NCBI GenBank assembly: GCA_937930555.1
Contig: CALHCH010000037.1
Location: 1-42,785, forward strand
From: Candidatus Absconditabacterales bacterium
GTDB taxonomy: Bacteria; Patescibacteriota; Gracilibacteria; Absconditabacterales; Absconditicoccaceae
Length of the DNA stretch: 42,785 bases
Direction: 5' to 3'
Shown here: one piece after another, positions 1-11,376 of the stretch
How the letters are laid out: each line of letters starts with the position of its first letter
Numbering within the stretch: position 1 is the first letter of the stretch
Program-made: the position numbers and the translations under genes
The notes under the pieces: generated by a model
Database searches by the model: none
What the model was told of the DNA's origin: nothing
The model's input: the letters and a program-made list of their open reading frames with translations, nothing else

Positions 1-2434
1 CGATGGAGTCTGTGATAGTGATGATATCTGCAATGAAAATACTTACCCTGTAGCAAGTGGTGCGAATACATCTGATATTTTAGATTTTGATGATGATCTC
101 GTACCTGATGCATGTGATATCTGTCCAAACTCATACCGAGATGATACTGATGGTGATGGTGTGTGTGATGATATAGATATCTGTATGTGAGATACTGTGC
201 TCACAGGTAGCGGAAATGATACGATAGATAGCGACAATGATGGTATACCAAACGACTGTGACATCTGTCCTAATGATTCAGAAAACGATGCTGATGGCGA
301 TGGAGTCTGTGGAGATGTAGATATCTGTGAGTGAGCAGATGACAATCTAGATACTGATCTAGATGGCACACCAAACTGCAAAGACATCTGCCCTGATGAT
401 GCTACAGACGACTCAGACGGAGACGGAGTATGTGATAGTGCTGACATCTGTCCTGATGACGCTACTGATGATAGTGACTCAGACGGCATATGTGATAGCG
501 ATGATATCTGTAATGGTACAGCAGTACTTCAAGGAAATGGAAATGATAATATGGACGGAGACGGAGATCTTGTACCAGATAGTTGTGATGTATGTCCTAT
601 GGATTATTTCAACGACTCAGACGGAGATGGAAGTTGTGATAGCGATGATATCTGTGAGGCTGGAGATGACACCGTAGACACTGATGATGACGGCATACCA
701 GATGCTTGTGATCCTTGTCCTCTGGGGGATGTAGACGGAGATGGTATCTGTGATGGTGCTGATGTGTGCCCAGATGGTGATGATACTATAGATACAGACA
801 ATGACGGAGTACCAAATGCATGTGATGAGTGTCAACTATGAGAAGATAATATAGATACTGATGGTGATGGTGTAGCTGATGACTGTGATATCTGCCCTCG
901 TGACGCCAACAATGATAGTGATGGAGATCTTGTATGCGACTCTATAGATGTATGTGACGGTGGTAATGATACTATAGATCAAGATAGCGATGGTATACCA
1001 GATGCTTGTGATACATGTCCATTGGGTCTAGATACAGATCTAGATGGAGTGTGTGACAATGTAGATAACTGTCCTGCAGTGCCAAATCCAAATCAAGAAG
1101 ATAATGACGGATTTGGTGACGGATTTGGTCCAGGTGATGCGTGTGAGGCTGATGTGTGTGATGGTATAGACAATGACGGTAACGGTATAGTGGATGATGA
1201 TCATATAGATACAGATCTAGATGGTATAGCTGACTGTGTGGACACTACTCCAAACGCTTGAAGCTGTGTACTAGCAGCTAGCTGTGATGATGGAGATGCT
1301 CTTACATTGTATGATGCATATGACCTGAGTTGTGCATGTGTAGGTGAGACATACACGCTCGAGATAGTGGATCCATACGAGTGTGCGTCAGATATTACAT
1401 GACAAGTCACTATTTCTGCAAATATTGATCTAGATTATGTAGAGGTCAAATTGGTCAAAAATAGTAGTGCGGACTATACGTTTGTCCTATCAGGTAGTGA
1501 TATAGCGAGTGATGGTAGCTATACTATCCCTGTAGAATACACCGATACAGCCTCTCCAAACTATATAGCTGATGCGATCTATACGCTAGAATATATGGTA
1601 TATACTACACAGTGACCGACTGCGTGATGATCATACGAAACACGTATTACCAATAACTGTGATGCAGAAGTATGCGATGGTGTGGACAATGATCTCAATG
1701 GTATCAAGGATGATGGATTTACCCACAGTGATACTGATGGCTATGGTGATAGCTGTGATATCTGTCCTGAGATAGATGATGATCAGACAGATACTGATGG
1801 TGATGGGCTAGGTGATGCTTGTGATACCTGTCCAAACGTGGATGAATCACTATACACTGAAGACTATGATGGTGTATGTCCTGATATAGACAACTGTCTC
1901 ACGGTGCATAATGCAGACCAAACAGATAGTAACAATGACGGAGTATGAGATGCTTGTCCTCGAGAGATCACCACCACCGGTGGTTGATCTACTACAGGAG
2001 GCAATACTGGAGGCTCTAGCTCGGGTTGAAGCACTACTTGAGGTTCTAGTGATGGAGGATCTAGTTCTGGAGGTAGCAGTAGCTGATGAAGCAGTTCTGG
2101 TTCTAGATCAAATAGAAGCAGTAGTAGAGGGTCAAGCTCTGGAGGCGGAAGTTCTGGCGGATCTAGCAATGGATCTAGAGGCTCCAACTCAAGCAGCAAT
2201 GATGGATCTACTATATTTGGGTATACACCTACTACTGAGACTGTAGTGCCAGTACAGGCAGAAGAAGAGATTGAGCTAGTGCTAGATGAAGAGACTATCA
2301 AGATCATAGAAGTAATCCAAACTCAAAAAGAAGAAGTAGAGGCTATATTTAGCTCTGCTCCAACCAATGTGAGTGGTATACAACCTACAGAACTGCCAAG
2401 TATATTGCCGCAGACGTGAGTATCTGTATACTAG
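1..2434 (+). CDS. Large Ca-binding surface protein, thrombospondin type 3 and MopE-like repeats (5' end outside window)
   Basis: The gene enters from the left edge in frame (codons from base 2) and gives 810 visible residues once UGA is read as Gly. Roughly residues 1-415 are a ladder of DxDxDGxxD and CDxCP units, the aspartate-rich calcium-binding thrombospondin type 3 repeat. Two copies of the MopE-like metal-binding motif (CDGIDNDGNGIVDD, CDGVDNDLNGIKDD) bracket a more globular, beta-rich part at about 420-550. More TSP3 repeats follow, then a Ser/Gly-rich linker (about 655-735) and a charged tail. The protein ends SILPQTGVSVY-stop: a sortase-like LPQTG whose Gly is UGA, but with no membrane segment or basic tail after it. 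Probably exported and adhesive; the signal peptide would lie outside the window. The repeat class is clear, the biological role is inferred. Confidence 0.85.
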
Positions 2435-2457
2435 TCGCGACAATTGACGTACCAAAA

Positions 2458-2486
2458 CCAGCCTCACGAGAGTGAGCTGGTTTTTT
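2458..2486 (+). terminator. Rho-independent terminator after the TSP3-repeat gene
   Basis: A GC-rich hairpin (CCAGC(C)TCAC / GTGAGCTGG, GAGA loop, one bulged base) is followed directly by six T. It lies 24 bases after the UAG of the surface protein. Confidence 0.8.
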
Positions 2487-2535
2487 GATTGTTTTTTGAT
2501 ACACTCATCAGCATTTATTACTAAACAATGTATTA

Positions 2536-4089
2536 GTGAAATTTCATATTATCATCTATGGATGTCAGATGAATTATTCTGACTCGGCTCGTATCAAGGC
2601 AGTACTACACAACTGCTGATGGGAGTATGTAGAGACCAAATCAGAGGCAGATGTAGTGATCCTGGACACCTGCAGTGTCCGCCAAAAATCAGAGGATAAA
2701 GTGCGATGAGAGCTCAAAGAACTCCGCAATCTAGATCATCCACCCAAGGTACGACTCACAGGATGTATGATACAGCACAACCTCAATCTCAAAAAAACTC
2801 GTACTACCAAATCCAAAAAGTATCAGTTGGGCAATTTTGTGTGAAATGTGGAGACTCAGGAGCCGATATTGGTCTGACTCGAGGATGTAGAGCAGGACAA
2901 AAAACTCAAAGACATCGTGCGTGATCGAGTGCAATGAACCCAAGACGATGTAGATAAGTTGCTGTATATTAATCATGCCTTCAATCCATTGTTTAAGCAG
3001 ATGCAAAATGAGTTTGGTGATGTGGAGCTGTTTTTTCGTATCAATGATGTGGGTATGCTGCCATATATCATCGCTGAGCTATGATACCAAGGCATACGCG
3101 AAGCAGATATCGAGATCATCAATGAATACCAATCTATCATACCGCACAATGCCAATCAGATATTTGCAGAAAATACAAAAACAGCCTATGTCCCGATCAG
3201 TTCGTGATGTAGTCAGTTTTGTGCGTATTGTATCGTGCCATATGCCCGTGGACTAGAAAAAAACAGACCTGTAGATGAGATCATCACTGAGGTCACATAT
3301 CATCTGAGTCAGTGAGTGGAGGAGATAGTGCTGCTATGACAGATAGTAAACAAGCATCCAGACTTTTATGAAATACTCAAGATGACATGTGAGTTACCAT
3401 GAGTGAGGCGAGTCAGGTACACATCGCCATACCCGACATACTATGACAGTAGGATATTTGAGCTACACGACAAGGTAGACAACTTGTGTCCACATATACA
3501 TATGCCATTGCAGTCAGGGTCCACTTCTGTCCTCAAGAAGATGTTTCGCTGATATACAGCTGATGAGTATAGAGAGTTTGTAGATCAGATCAGATCTCTG
3601 AGTAGACCTATCTCACTCACGAGTGATATCATAGTGTGATTTACCGATGAGACGGAGGAGGACTTCCTAGCATCTATGGAGATGGCGGAGTATGCGAGAT
3701 TTGATATGATATATATCGGTATCTATAGTCCGCGTCCTGGGACCTATGGTGCCAGGAAGTATGAAGACAATATCCCTCAAAAGATCAAGAAAGAACGTCA
3801 CCATAGATTAAACGAATTGCTCAGAGGCATCTCAGCACAAAATAACTTGGCAGAAATATGAACACATACAGAGATGATCGTGCGTGAGGTGCAAGATGAT
3901 CTCATCGTGGGATATACAGAAAACATGAAGAATGTAGCAATTAGAAAGAATTCAGAATCTAGAATTCAGAATGCAGATGTATCTACCTCCATGGGGATGA
4001 TTGATTCGGTGCAGCCAGGACAGTTTCTTAATATACAGATTACTGATACATGACCATTCAATTTGTTGGGAGAGATAGTGGATGGATAG
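2536..4089 (+). CDS. miaB: tRNA-2-methylthio-N6-dimethylallyladenosine synthase MiaB
   Basis: Radical-SAM methylthiotransferase that adds the methylthio group to i6A37 of tRNAs. Residues from about 8 give [16 protein letters not shown], the N-terminal UPF0004 domain with its first cluster cysteine; DTCSVR and TGCM supply the other two. [20 protein letters not shown] is the radical-SAM CxxxCxxC site, with the Gly before the first Cys encoded by UGA. A TRAM-like RNA-binding tail closes the protein (517 aa, slightly longer than the usual 440-480). No in-frame ATG precedes the GCQMN motif, so a GTG start (GTG AAA TTT) is chosen. It is followed on the same strand by a small secreted protein and miaA, which makes the i6A substrate. 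Many in-frame UGA codons. Confidence 0.93.
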
Positions 4090-4157
4090 AGTTTGTTATC
4101 ACTGGTATTTGACAAGTATATAGATATAGTAGTGGTATTTATATTGTATAAGTTTGC

Positions 4158-4883
4158 ATGCCTACACTATCTAAGGTTGTTTGATGAGCGTTATTATTGT
4201 CATGAGCTTTGGATACTCAAGCTCAAGATAAAAAGATAGATGATTTAAAGATCAATATTGCTGATTCAACTATTAGTATTTTGAGAAACTTAGAATCTTG
4301 AGATTTAAATAATATTAACGATGTTGTCGATATAGTAGATAACACTTGGGAAAATTTTTTACAGTTACAAAATGTGGCATACTCAAATTTTGAGGAGTTC
4401 ATGAATATTCCATACATTATAGATGATGATCTAAATCCTAATAGAATTGATTTTGATCGACATCCTTGGAGTGCACAGATGATAGATTCAATACAACACA
4501 GATTGTTAGAATGTGATCTAGACGTTTGATGAATACAGATTGACTCTGAATTTTTATGATACTGGGATCTTGATACCAAAAGAAAACATCTACATATTCA
4601 TCTTGATACTTTAGCTACTGATACTGTTAGATATAGTATGCATCTACCTCGATGATCAAGTCTTAAGAGTTTAGAGCGTTGAGAGGATAAAAATACTTGA
4701 GATGCTACAATTATATTTAATTGAACATATTTTTTAGTGCCGTGAAGTTTCCCTTTTACTATTGATGAGCTCTCTTATGAAATAATGAAATTTTTGGTTT
4801 GTATAAAATCTTGAAGATATAAAAATATGCCATTAAATATTTCTAAAATTAATTTTGAATTGCAAGGCAATAATTTAAAATAA
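4158..4883 (+). CDS. Hypothetical secreted protein between miaB and miaA
   Basis: 241 residues, not recognised. The N-terminus MPTLSKVVGGALLLSGALDT is a short basic and hydrophobic stretch followed by AQAQ-like residues, consistent with a signal peptide. The rest is soluble and Asp/Asn/Ile-rich, with no cysteine pattern or known motif. It has about a dozen UGA codons (both glycines of VVGGA are UGA) and is visibly richer in A/T than miaB and miaA. It lies 68 bases after miaB and 18 before miaA and may be co-transcribed, but nothing ties it to tRNA modification. Confidence 0.75.
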
Positions 4884-4901
4884 TTATATCTAAATATTTT
4901 T

Positions 4902-5855
4902 ATGCTAGACTCACAATTTGAAACAATACTCACGAGATGTCAGCAATTTGCTGCTACCAATCCAAAAGGTATCATCATGATATGGTGAGCGACTGCTACT
5001 GGCAAGACCTCTCTAAGTCTCAGACTCTCTGAGCATCTGCATAGTGAGATCATCTCAGCTGACTCTCGTCAGATCTACAGATATATGGATATCGGCACGG
5101 ACAAGATCTCGCTAGCTGAGAGATGAGATACACCTCACCATATGATAGATATCGTGGATCCTGATGAGACATATACCGCAGGTCAGCGAAAAGAGCAGAC
5201 CATCCAGCATATATCCCACATACATAGTCGCGACCATATACCGCTGGTGGTATGAGGTACTGGCCTATATATGGATATGCTGTACAAAAATTTTGCTATG
5301 CCGGATGTGGCTCCCGATCAGGAGTGGAGAGATCAGATGATGGAGCAGGAGACCGATTCTCCAGGATTTTTGTTTGATCAATTGACCCAAGTAGATCCAG
5401 AGGAAGCAATGAAGCATCATCCAAATAGTCTGAGATATGTACTGCGTGCACTCGAGATACATCACAAAACATGACAAAAAAAATCTGACCTCGCGAAGGA
5501 GTTGCCAGTCCAGCGACCGATACTGATGATCGGGCTGTGGAGAGACAAAGAAGACACCAACAAACGTATCAACAAACGCATCAAGCAGATGCTAGCAGAT
5601 GGGGCGTTGGTACAAGAAAACAAGAAGCTGCTGGATATGTGATATGACACTAGCCATACAGCGATGAACGGTATATGATACAAGGAAGTGGTGTGATATA
5701 TCCAGTGAGCGTATGGGCTGGATCGTTGCGAGGAACTCATGAAAAGAAACACGCACCGCTACGCCAAACGTCAAAGAAGTCGATTTCGTCGCTATATCAT
5801 GGATAGCAAAGCAAGACCCAAGGAACATGTGGAGTATATGGTAGTGGAGCTATAG
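4902..5855 (+). CDS. miaA: tRNA dimethylallyltransferase MiaA
   Basis: Transfers a dimethylallyl group to N6 of A37 in tRNAs reading UNN codons, giving MiaB its substrate. After a 25-residue leader comes the P-loop [15 protein letters not shown] (Gly1 = UGA; usual form GPTASGKT). Then [18 protein letters not shown] is the substrate-binding segment, [17 protein letters not shown] follows, and [13 protein letters not shown] is the conserved GGTGLY motif (first Gly = UGA). The C-terminal part keeps AMNGIGYKEVVGYIQG and the Arg/Lys-rich [13 protein letters not shown]. Length 317 aa is normal. It ends 9 bases before the convergent stop of the next gene. Confidence 0.95.
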
Positions 5856-5863
5856 GAGTTGAG

Positions 5864-6388
5864 CTATAGGAGTGCTTTACCTAATTCTATGCCGTATATC
5901 ACGGGTATATAGTTGAGTAATTTGCCTATCACCGTACTAATAAAAAATCAAACAACGTGCACCTTTTTTTGGACGTGCATGATCACGACTAGGTCAGGGA
6001 TGGGAAGCGTACAATTGATCACAATGATGCTATATAGTATCATTGGCTTGTCTACAATATGCATTTTTTGGTGCAGGAGGTGAGCCTTTCTTTTGAGCCA
6101 GGATTTTTTCTTACTCATTTTTTTGTCTATTTTCTTATCATTTTTTCGTTCTTTACCGATCTTGACGTATTTTTTTATTTTGGGTCAGAGTCGGATATAG
6201 CCATATCGCAGGAGCATCGTACCCGCTACAGAGCCACTCACCGTGAGTAGGAGTATCAGATGTGGATTGACTCCTTGTATCTGCAATCACAAAATAGCCG
6301 CATAGGTCAGTGGCACCATCCAGGGGAGAAATGAGGTGGTGGCTGACATAAAAAAAAGTCGTGAATATTGCATTAGTGACTGGATCAT
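5864..6388 (-). CDS. Small multi-pass membrane protein, possibly VTT/DedA-like
   Basis: 174 residues starting MIQSLMQYSRLFFMSATT. An N-terminal hydrophobic block (about 20-60) contains GSVAGTMLLRYGYIRLG, reminiscent of the Gly-rich motif of SNARE-associated/VTT (DedA, YqaA) proteins. A very Lys-rich loop (about 63-100, KKIDKKMSKKKSWLKRK) follows, then a second hydrophobic half with NCTLPIPDLVVIM and a final membrane segment. The topology fits a VTT-type fold but the family call is tentative; what is solid is an integral membrane protein with a basic cytoplasmic loop. It is convergent with miaA. An internal Met (MSATTS) is a possible alternative start. Confidence 0.65.
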
Positions 6389-6414
6389 AGTGATACATAT
6401 CTAAATTTTTTTCC

Positions 6415-7449
6415 CTATTTCACAAATTCACTAATTAGCTCCACTATCTCCTCAGCCTTCTCTTCTTGCACAAAATGCGCAGCATCATCTAGGATATGTA
6501 TATCTTGCTCCTGCACCTTGAGTGCTTGTGCTAGGGTAGGTATCTGATCCGCACCCACCAGTATCTTGTCGTGTGCTCATCGGATGATGGTAGTAGGGAT
6601 ATCTAGATCCACAAATTTTTGTTGATACACTGGCAATGCTTGCTGTATATCGTCAAAATGTGTGATAAAATCATAGTAGGTATTGTTCATATTATTTAGC
6701 AATGGAAACAGGTAGCCATTTATCATAGTCATCGTGGCTTGACTAGTGTCTTGGAGTCATCAGATCATCGCACCATACGCAAACACTCTCCCCAACAACT
6801 TAGATCACATCGCTCGACCAGTAAATTTTGTCCCAATATTTGCCGTACCAAAACCTGCTGGAGGATGAAATCAGTCTCGATAACCTATACTATTGAATAC
6901 CACCAGATGTGATATCCTCTCTGGGATCTGCGTGATCGTCTCCCATACCCACAATGATCACTGATCATGTCCTGCGATAGCAAACTCCTGTATCTCTAGA
7001 TGATCCATCAGTGCCACGAGTCTCTGTGATTGTTTTGGTATGGTGAGCTGTGCGTGATCATCAGATTTTTGACTTGCACCAAAACCAAATTGATCTGGAG
7101 CGATAACTCTATATCCTGAAGCCACAAGTCCTGGGATCATTTTTCTCCAGAGTCGTGAGTTGGTCGGAGTGCCGTGCACGAGCAGGAGTGGCGTCCCGTC
7201 GCGATCTCAGCGATCTAGATACCTTATTTTTTGTCATTGGATATTAAACGTCTCTAGATATCATAGATGAGACATCCAGTCAGTGACAGCGTATTCGGTC
7301 TTTGGAGCGTCTAGCGTGGTGCCCACCGACTCTTCGTAGTCCAAAAACTGATGCTTGCTTTCATACACAAACAATCATAACAACAAAAGTATCGCTACTC
7401 ATAGAATGGTCCCGATACCTGCGAAAATTCTTTTTTTCATCGACTTCAT
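6415..7449 (-). CDS. Membrane-anchored alpha/beta hydrolase, epoxide hydrolase/dehalogenase-like
   Basis: 344 residues. MKSMKKRIFAGIGTILGVAI begins an N-terminal membrane anchor. Then LLLVHGTPTNSRLW carries the oxyanion HG motif, APDQFGFGAS follows, and the nucleophile elbow is AGHDQG, so the nucleophile is Asp, as in epoxide hydrolases and haloalkane dehalogenases. The Gly closing the elbow is UGA. A late PTTIIRGAHDKILVGAD supplies the charge-relay acid region and LDDAAHFVQEE the catalytic His. Substrate unknown. Divergent from a second hydrolase across 46 bases. A second Met (MKKRIF) three codons in is also possible. Confidence 0.85.
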
Positions 7450-7463
7450 TGTGTGTAGTAAGG

Positions 7464-7477
7464 GATAAATATTTATC
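7464..7477. promoter_or_regulatory. 14-bp perfect palindrome between divergent hydrolase genes
   Basis: GATAAATATTTATC is a perfect palindrome in the 46-base gap between two start codons facing away from each other. Its position suits a repressor or activator site acting on both promoters. A/T-rich palindromes also arise by chance, so the functional call is an inference. Confidence 0.4.
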
Positions 7478-7495
7478 TACAGTATACTGATCTAT

Positions 7496-8368
7496 ATGCA
7501 TATTATCAAATATCTAGGGTATACAGTACTTTGAGTAGTATTGCTCGCATTGATTCTTGTGCGATGACTTTTTTTGTATCAGTGGTTTGCTCATACAGAT
7601 GCCAAGATAGTATCGACATATGAGCAGTATTTTGGGCGTGTAGAGCTATGATATATGATGATACAGGAGAGGGAGGTGCGCTATCTAGATGTATGAGACA
7701 TCTCTAGACCATTGATACTTGTCGTGCACTGAGCGCCAGGAGATCTCACTGGTGCTAGCAGGGTGATTACTGATCCTAGGATACGCGATAGGTATAGATT
7801 TATATTGGTAGATCGTGTGGGGTATGGTAGGTCAGAGATAGGCAGATCCCTGGAGAGTATACAGCAGCATAGCGATATATACATGCAGTTGTTGAGTAGT
7901 ATTGCAGATCCCGATCAGGATCTACCATTGGTGGTCTGACACTCCTATGGTGCTACCATAGCTATGAAGATGATCATGGACCATAGCGATCAGCTCGCTG
8001 GTGCTATCGTGGTATCTGGAGCACTAGACCCTTCATTAGAAAAAGTGTTTGCCATATCTCATCTGATCAAATACCAGCCATTTAAGTTTCTGTCTGGACC
8101 GATGTTTTGGGTGACAAACGATGAAAAACTCTCTCATGTACAGAGTCTGGAGACAGAAGTCCAAAACTATCAAGATATACAAAAACCCGTCACCGTGATA
8201 CATGGCACGCATGACTCTATCGTCCCATATGGCAATTTTGCATATATGCAGGAGAGAGTGCCGACACCATACTTCAACGGTGTGACGCTCACCTGAGCAA
8301 ATCATGCCTTGCACATGTCGGATCCCAAAGTGTTTGGAGATGCTATAGTTGATTTTTATCGTGATTAG
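7496..8368 (+). CDS. Membrane-anchored alpha/beta hydrolase, serine type
   Basis: 290 residues. An N-terminal membrane helix (KYLGYTVLGVVLLALILV) is followed by ILVVHGAPGDLTGAS (oxyanion loop, HGAPG) and LVDRVGYGRSE. VVGHSYGATIAM is a classic GxSxG elbow whose first Gly is UGA. HGTHDSIVP gives the acid and GANHALHMSDP the catalytic His. A lipase/esterase or C-C hydrolase is plausible; the substrate cannot be read. Same direction as the ATP-grasp gene, which starts 22 bases later. It differs from the divergent hydrolase in using Ser rather than Asp as nucleophile. Confidence 0.85.
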
Positions 8369-8390
8369 CAATTTATTTATTCACTACCTT

Positions 8391-9437
8391 ATGTTCAAAC
8401 ATCTATTTTGACCTTACAATAAATATCTTCGTCCAGAGTTTTTTCCGATACGATTGACCTATATGAGCGTCAAATGTTTTGCTTTTTGGAAATGAATTTT
8501 TGCAAAAAACTTTTTGTGGTTTACGGCCACCAATCCTTGATTTCCCCTAGGCGGATTGTATCCTAGCAGCAAACGGGAGATACTAGAACAGCTACCAGCA
8601 AAATATGTGCCAGACGCAGTGTTTATAGATCAGGATTCATTTGATCTAGATACTATACAACAAAAAATACTTGCTAGCACGCTCAGCTATCCACTGATCA
8701 TCAAGCCCGACAATGGACTCAGAGGTCTGGGAATTACTATCTTTCATGATCAAGACGAATTTAATCAAAAAATGCCAATCTATCTCAAGCAAGAAGCTAG
8801 GCGATGATCTCGAGTGATACAAAAATTTATTGATGAGCCTTTCGAGATATGAGTGTTTTATGTCCGCAAGCCAGGAGAGGAGAAGGGAAGAATTACTGGC
8901 ATGGTACACAAAGAATTTTTGAGTATTGTTGGTAATGGAAATGATACTTTCCAGGATTTGGTGCACAAACATCCTAGAGCAAAATATCATTTTCCACTCT
9001 TGCAACAAACATTTGCTGATCAGCGAGATCATATTGTCTCAGAGTGACAATCAATAGAAATCGTAGAAATCGGTACTCACTCGAGGTGATCTACTTTTGT
9101 AGATGCTAGCTCTCGTGTGACGCCAGAGCTGACTGAGCTGTTTGATGAGCTCGCACATACGGTAGATGGATTTTATTATGGACGTTTTGATGTGAGAGCG
9201 AGAGATTTGGATGCGGTACTTGCTGGAGAGTTTAAGATCATGGAGATCAATCCGACCTATGGAGAGCCTACCTGGATGTATGATCCGTGATACACATTTG
9301 TCCAACAACAAAAAATCCTCCTCGCTCATCGATCTGATATGTATGATATAGCAATCCACAATCACTCTACCTGAACTCAGTATGCAACCTTAGGACAATG
9401 GTGGCAAACAAAGAAGGAATTTAATATAGTGGTGTAA
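8391..9437 (+). CDS. ATP-grasp family carboxylate ligase-like protein
   Basis: 348 residues. PLIIKPDNGLRGLGITIF is the ATP-grasp lysine and glycine-rich loop (about residues 102-118). RGSRVIQKFIDEPFEIGVFYVRKP matches the second ATP-contact region, and YYGRFDVRARD followed by FKIMEINPTYGEPT carries the metal-binding Asp and E-x-N of the fold. Family members join a carboxylate to an amine via an acylphosphate (D-Ala-D-Ala ligase-like architecture). The substrate is not readable. It starts 22 bases after the Ser-hydrolase and is followed 56 bases later by a PLP decarboxylase, so the three may form one operon. Confidence 0.8.
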
Positions 9438-9493
9438 TTTTTATAGATAATTTTTTATACCGTAAAGAGTTTTTTAGCAATCTACCAATATAG

Positions 9494-10975
9494 ATGAGCA
9501 AGCATAGTACACAAGATATGTTGAAACTCCTGCAAGGCACTACAGATATGATAGCTTCTTATATGCATAGTATAGATGCTAGAGATCGCAAGGTGATCGA
9601 TTTTTATCAGCCTGACGATTTGAGGGATATTTTTGATTTTGCTATATCTGGAGAGTGATCGAGCGATGATCAGATATTTGCTGCACTGCAAGATGTGCTA
9701 GACAAGAGTGTAGCGACGATGCATCCTAGATTTTTCAATCAATTGTACGCTGGAGCCAATATATACTCTATCATAGCAGAGCATATCACAGCTGTACTCA
9801 ATACCTCTATGTATACCTACGAAGTTGGCCCTTTGTTTACGCTGATGGAGGAGTACGTGTTTGGGCGTATAGCACAGATGGTATGATGGGCAGGTCCACA
9901 TGATGGGCTGATGCTACCAGGCGGCTCCAACTCCAATCTCTATGCACTGCAGATGGCAAGATATGCCCTAGATCCATCTATCAATACCACCTGACTCTAC
10001 AATCACCAAAAACTCGTCATACTCACCTCGGATGAGTCTCACTATAGTCTGACCAAATCAGCTATGCTGACGTGACTAGGCAAGGATGCGATCATCAAGA
10101 TAGAGACTGACGATGCTGGTAAGATGATACCATCAGCACTACAAGCAAAAATACTGGAAGTACGCGAGAGTGGTGCTGAGGTATGTATGATCAATGCCAC
10201 GAGTGGTACGACAGTGATGTGAGCATACGATCCACTCTCCCAGATTGCTGCTATCGCCAAGCAGCACAATATCCGACTCCATGTGGATATGATACGATGA
10301 GGGACAGTGATGTTTGATGATGAGCTCAAAAATAAGATAGAGGGTATAGAGTTAGTTGATTCGTTTGCTTGGAATCCTCACAAGATGATGTGAGCGAGTA
10401 TGCAGTGTAGTGTATGGATGACTCAGAGACCTGATGTCACAGCCCAGTGCAATGTACTCAAGACGCAATACTTGTTTCAGGATGATAAGTGATATGATAT
10501 ATGATGTGATACTGGTGATAAGTATACCCAATGTGGGAGGAGGGTAGATGTGCTCAAACTCCGACTCATGCGAAAAGCACTCTGAGATCAATGAGTAGCG
10601 AGCAATGTACGCAAAGCATTTGATGATGCGAGATATCTCACTGAGCAGGTCGCGTGAGCAGATCAGCTATATATGTATCATCAGCCCGAGTGTACCAATA
10701 TCAATTTTTGGTATATACCTAGTGATCTGACACTGCCAGGCACTAGCCACGCCGACAATCTGACATATATCAAAACCCACTATGACCGTATACATCCACT
10801 CACTGCACAGATCAAGGATCGTATGCTAGAGCGTGGTGAGATGATGACCTGATACGCTCATACCAAATGATATCCAAACTTTTTTCGTATGATCACGATA
10901 TCACCCAAGGTGACAAAAGAAGATCTAGATTTTGTGGTGAGCCATATACAGGAGCTGGGGAGAGAGCTGGAGTAG
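9494..10975 (+). CDS. PLP-dependent group II amino acid decarboxylase (glutamate/cysteine-sulfinate type)
   Basis: 493 residues. HPRFFNQLYAGANIYSIIAE is the substrate-side opening of the glutamate/sulfinoalanine decarboxylase family. MLPGGSNSNLYALQMAR and TSDESHYSLTKSAMLTGLG are the phosphate- and ring-stacking motifs (stacking His in SHYS). INATSGTTVMGAYDPL precedes IRLHVDMIRGG, whose Asp would pair with the pyridine nitrogen. WNPHKMMGASMQCSV holds the Schiff-base Lys. The usual form is HVDAAWGG, so the M-I-R in place of A-A-W is an oddity near the cofactor. Product could be GABA, beta-alanine or a taurine precursor; the sequence does not decide. Lies downstream of the ATP-grasp gene. Confidence 0.88.
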
Positions 10976-10995
10976 AAGTTGATTGATAGACTGAT

Positions 10996-11256
10996 CTACT
11001 TCTTGTTTTTCATCAGCCAGTTGTTGACTCCTGTGGTGCCTAGGAGGATGAGGAGGAGTCATATAGCGATATCAGCAAGCATGATCAGTCCTATGACTAT
11101 CGCGATAGCTCACACTACGAGATAAAACGTGTCAGCTAGTGATCATCCTTTGAGCTGATCCACCCAAACACCAAATCAAAATGACGCCTGCGATCTACCA
11201 TCTGGACCTATGACTTCTTGTTCTAGGTTTTTCGTTTTCTTGGATTTTTTTGCCAT
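10996..11256 (-). CDS. Small two-helix membrane protein
   Basis: 86 residues from MAKKSKKTKNLEQEVIGPDG, chosen over an upstream extension because it gives a standard basic N-terminus. A soluble N-terminal 35 residues precede two hydrophobic stretches (FYLVVGAIAIVIGLIMLADI and IGLLLILLGTTGV) and a short KNKK tail. Four or more glycines are UGA. Not recognised; its stop is 20 bases from the convergent decarboxylase stop. Confidence 0.7.
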
Positions 11257-11376
11257 TTTGGTGTATGTGATTGCTAAAAAGTTGACACAATCATACTCAA
11301 CTTGATAAGTGCTTGCAATGTTTTTTTGACAGATATGATCAGTTTGTTTATACTTATTTTTTTTGTAAACAAAATC

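Noticed and set aside
1-2434. Long minus-strand and alternative-frame ORFs rich in Ser/Pro or Leu/Asp across the TSP3 repeats
   Set aside because: They are shadows of the Asp-rich repeats (GAT codons read in other frames); the plus frame carries the DxDxDG pattern.
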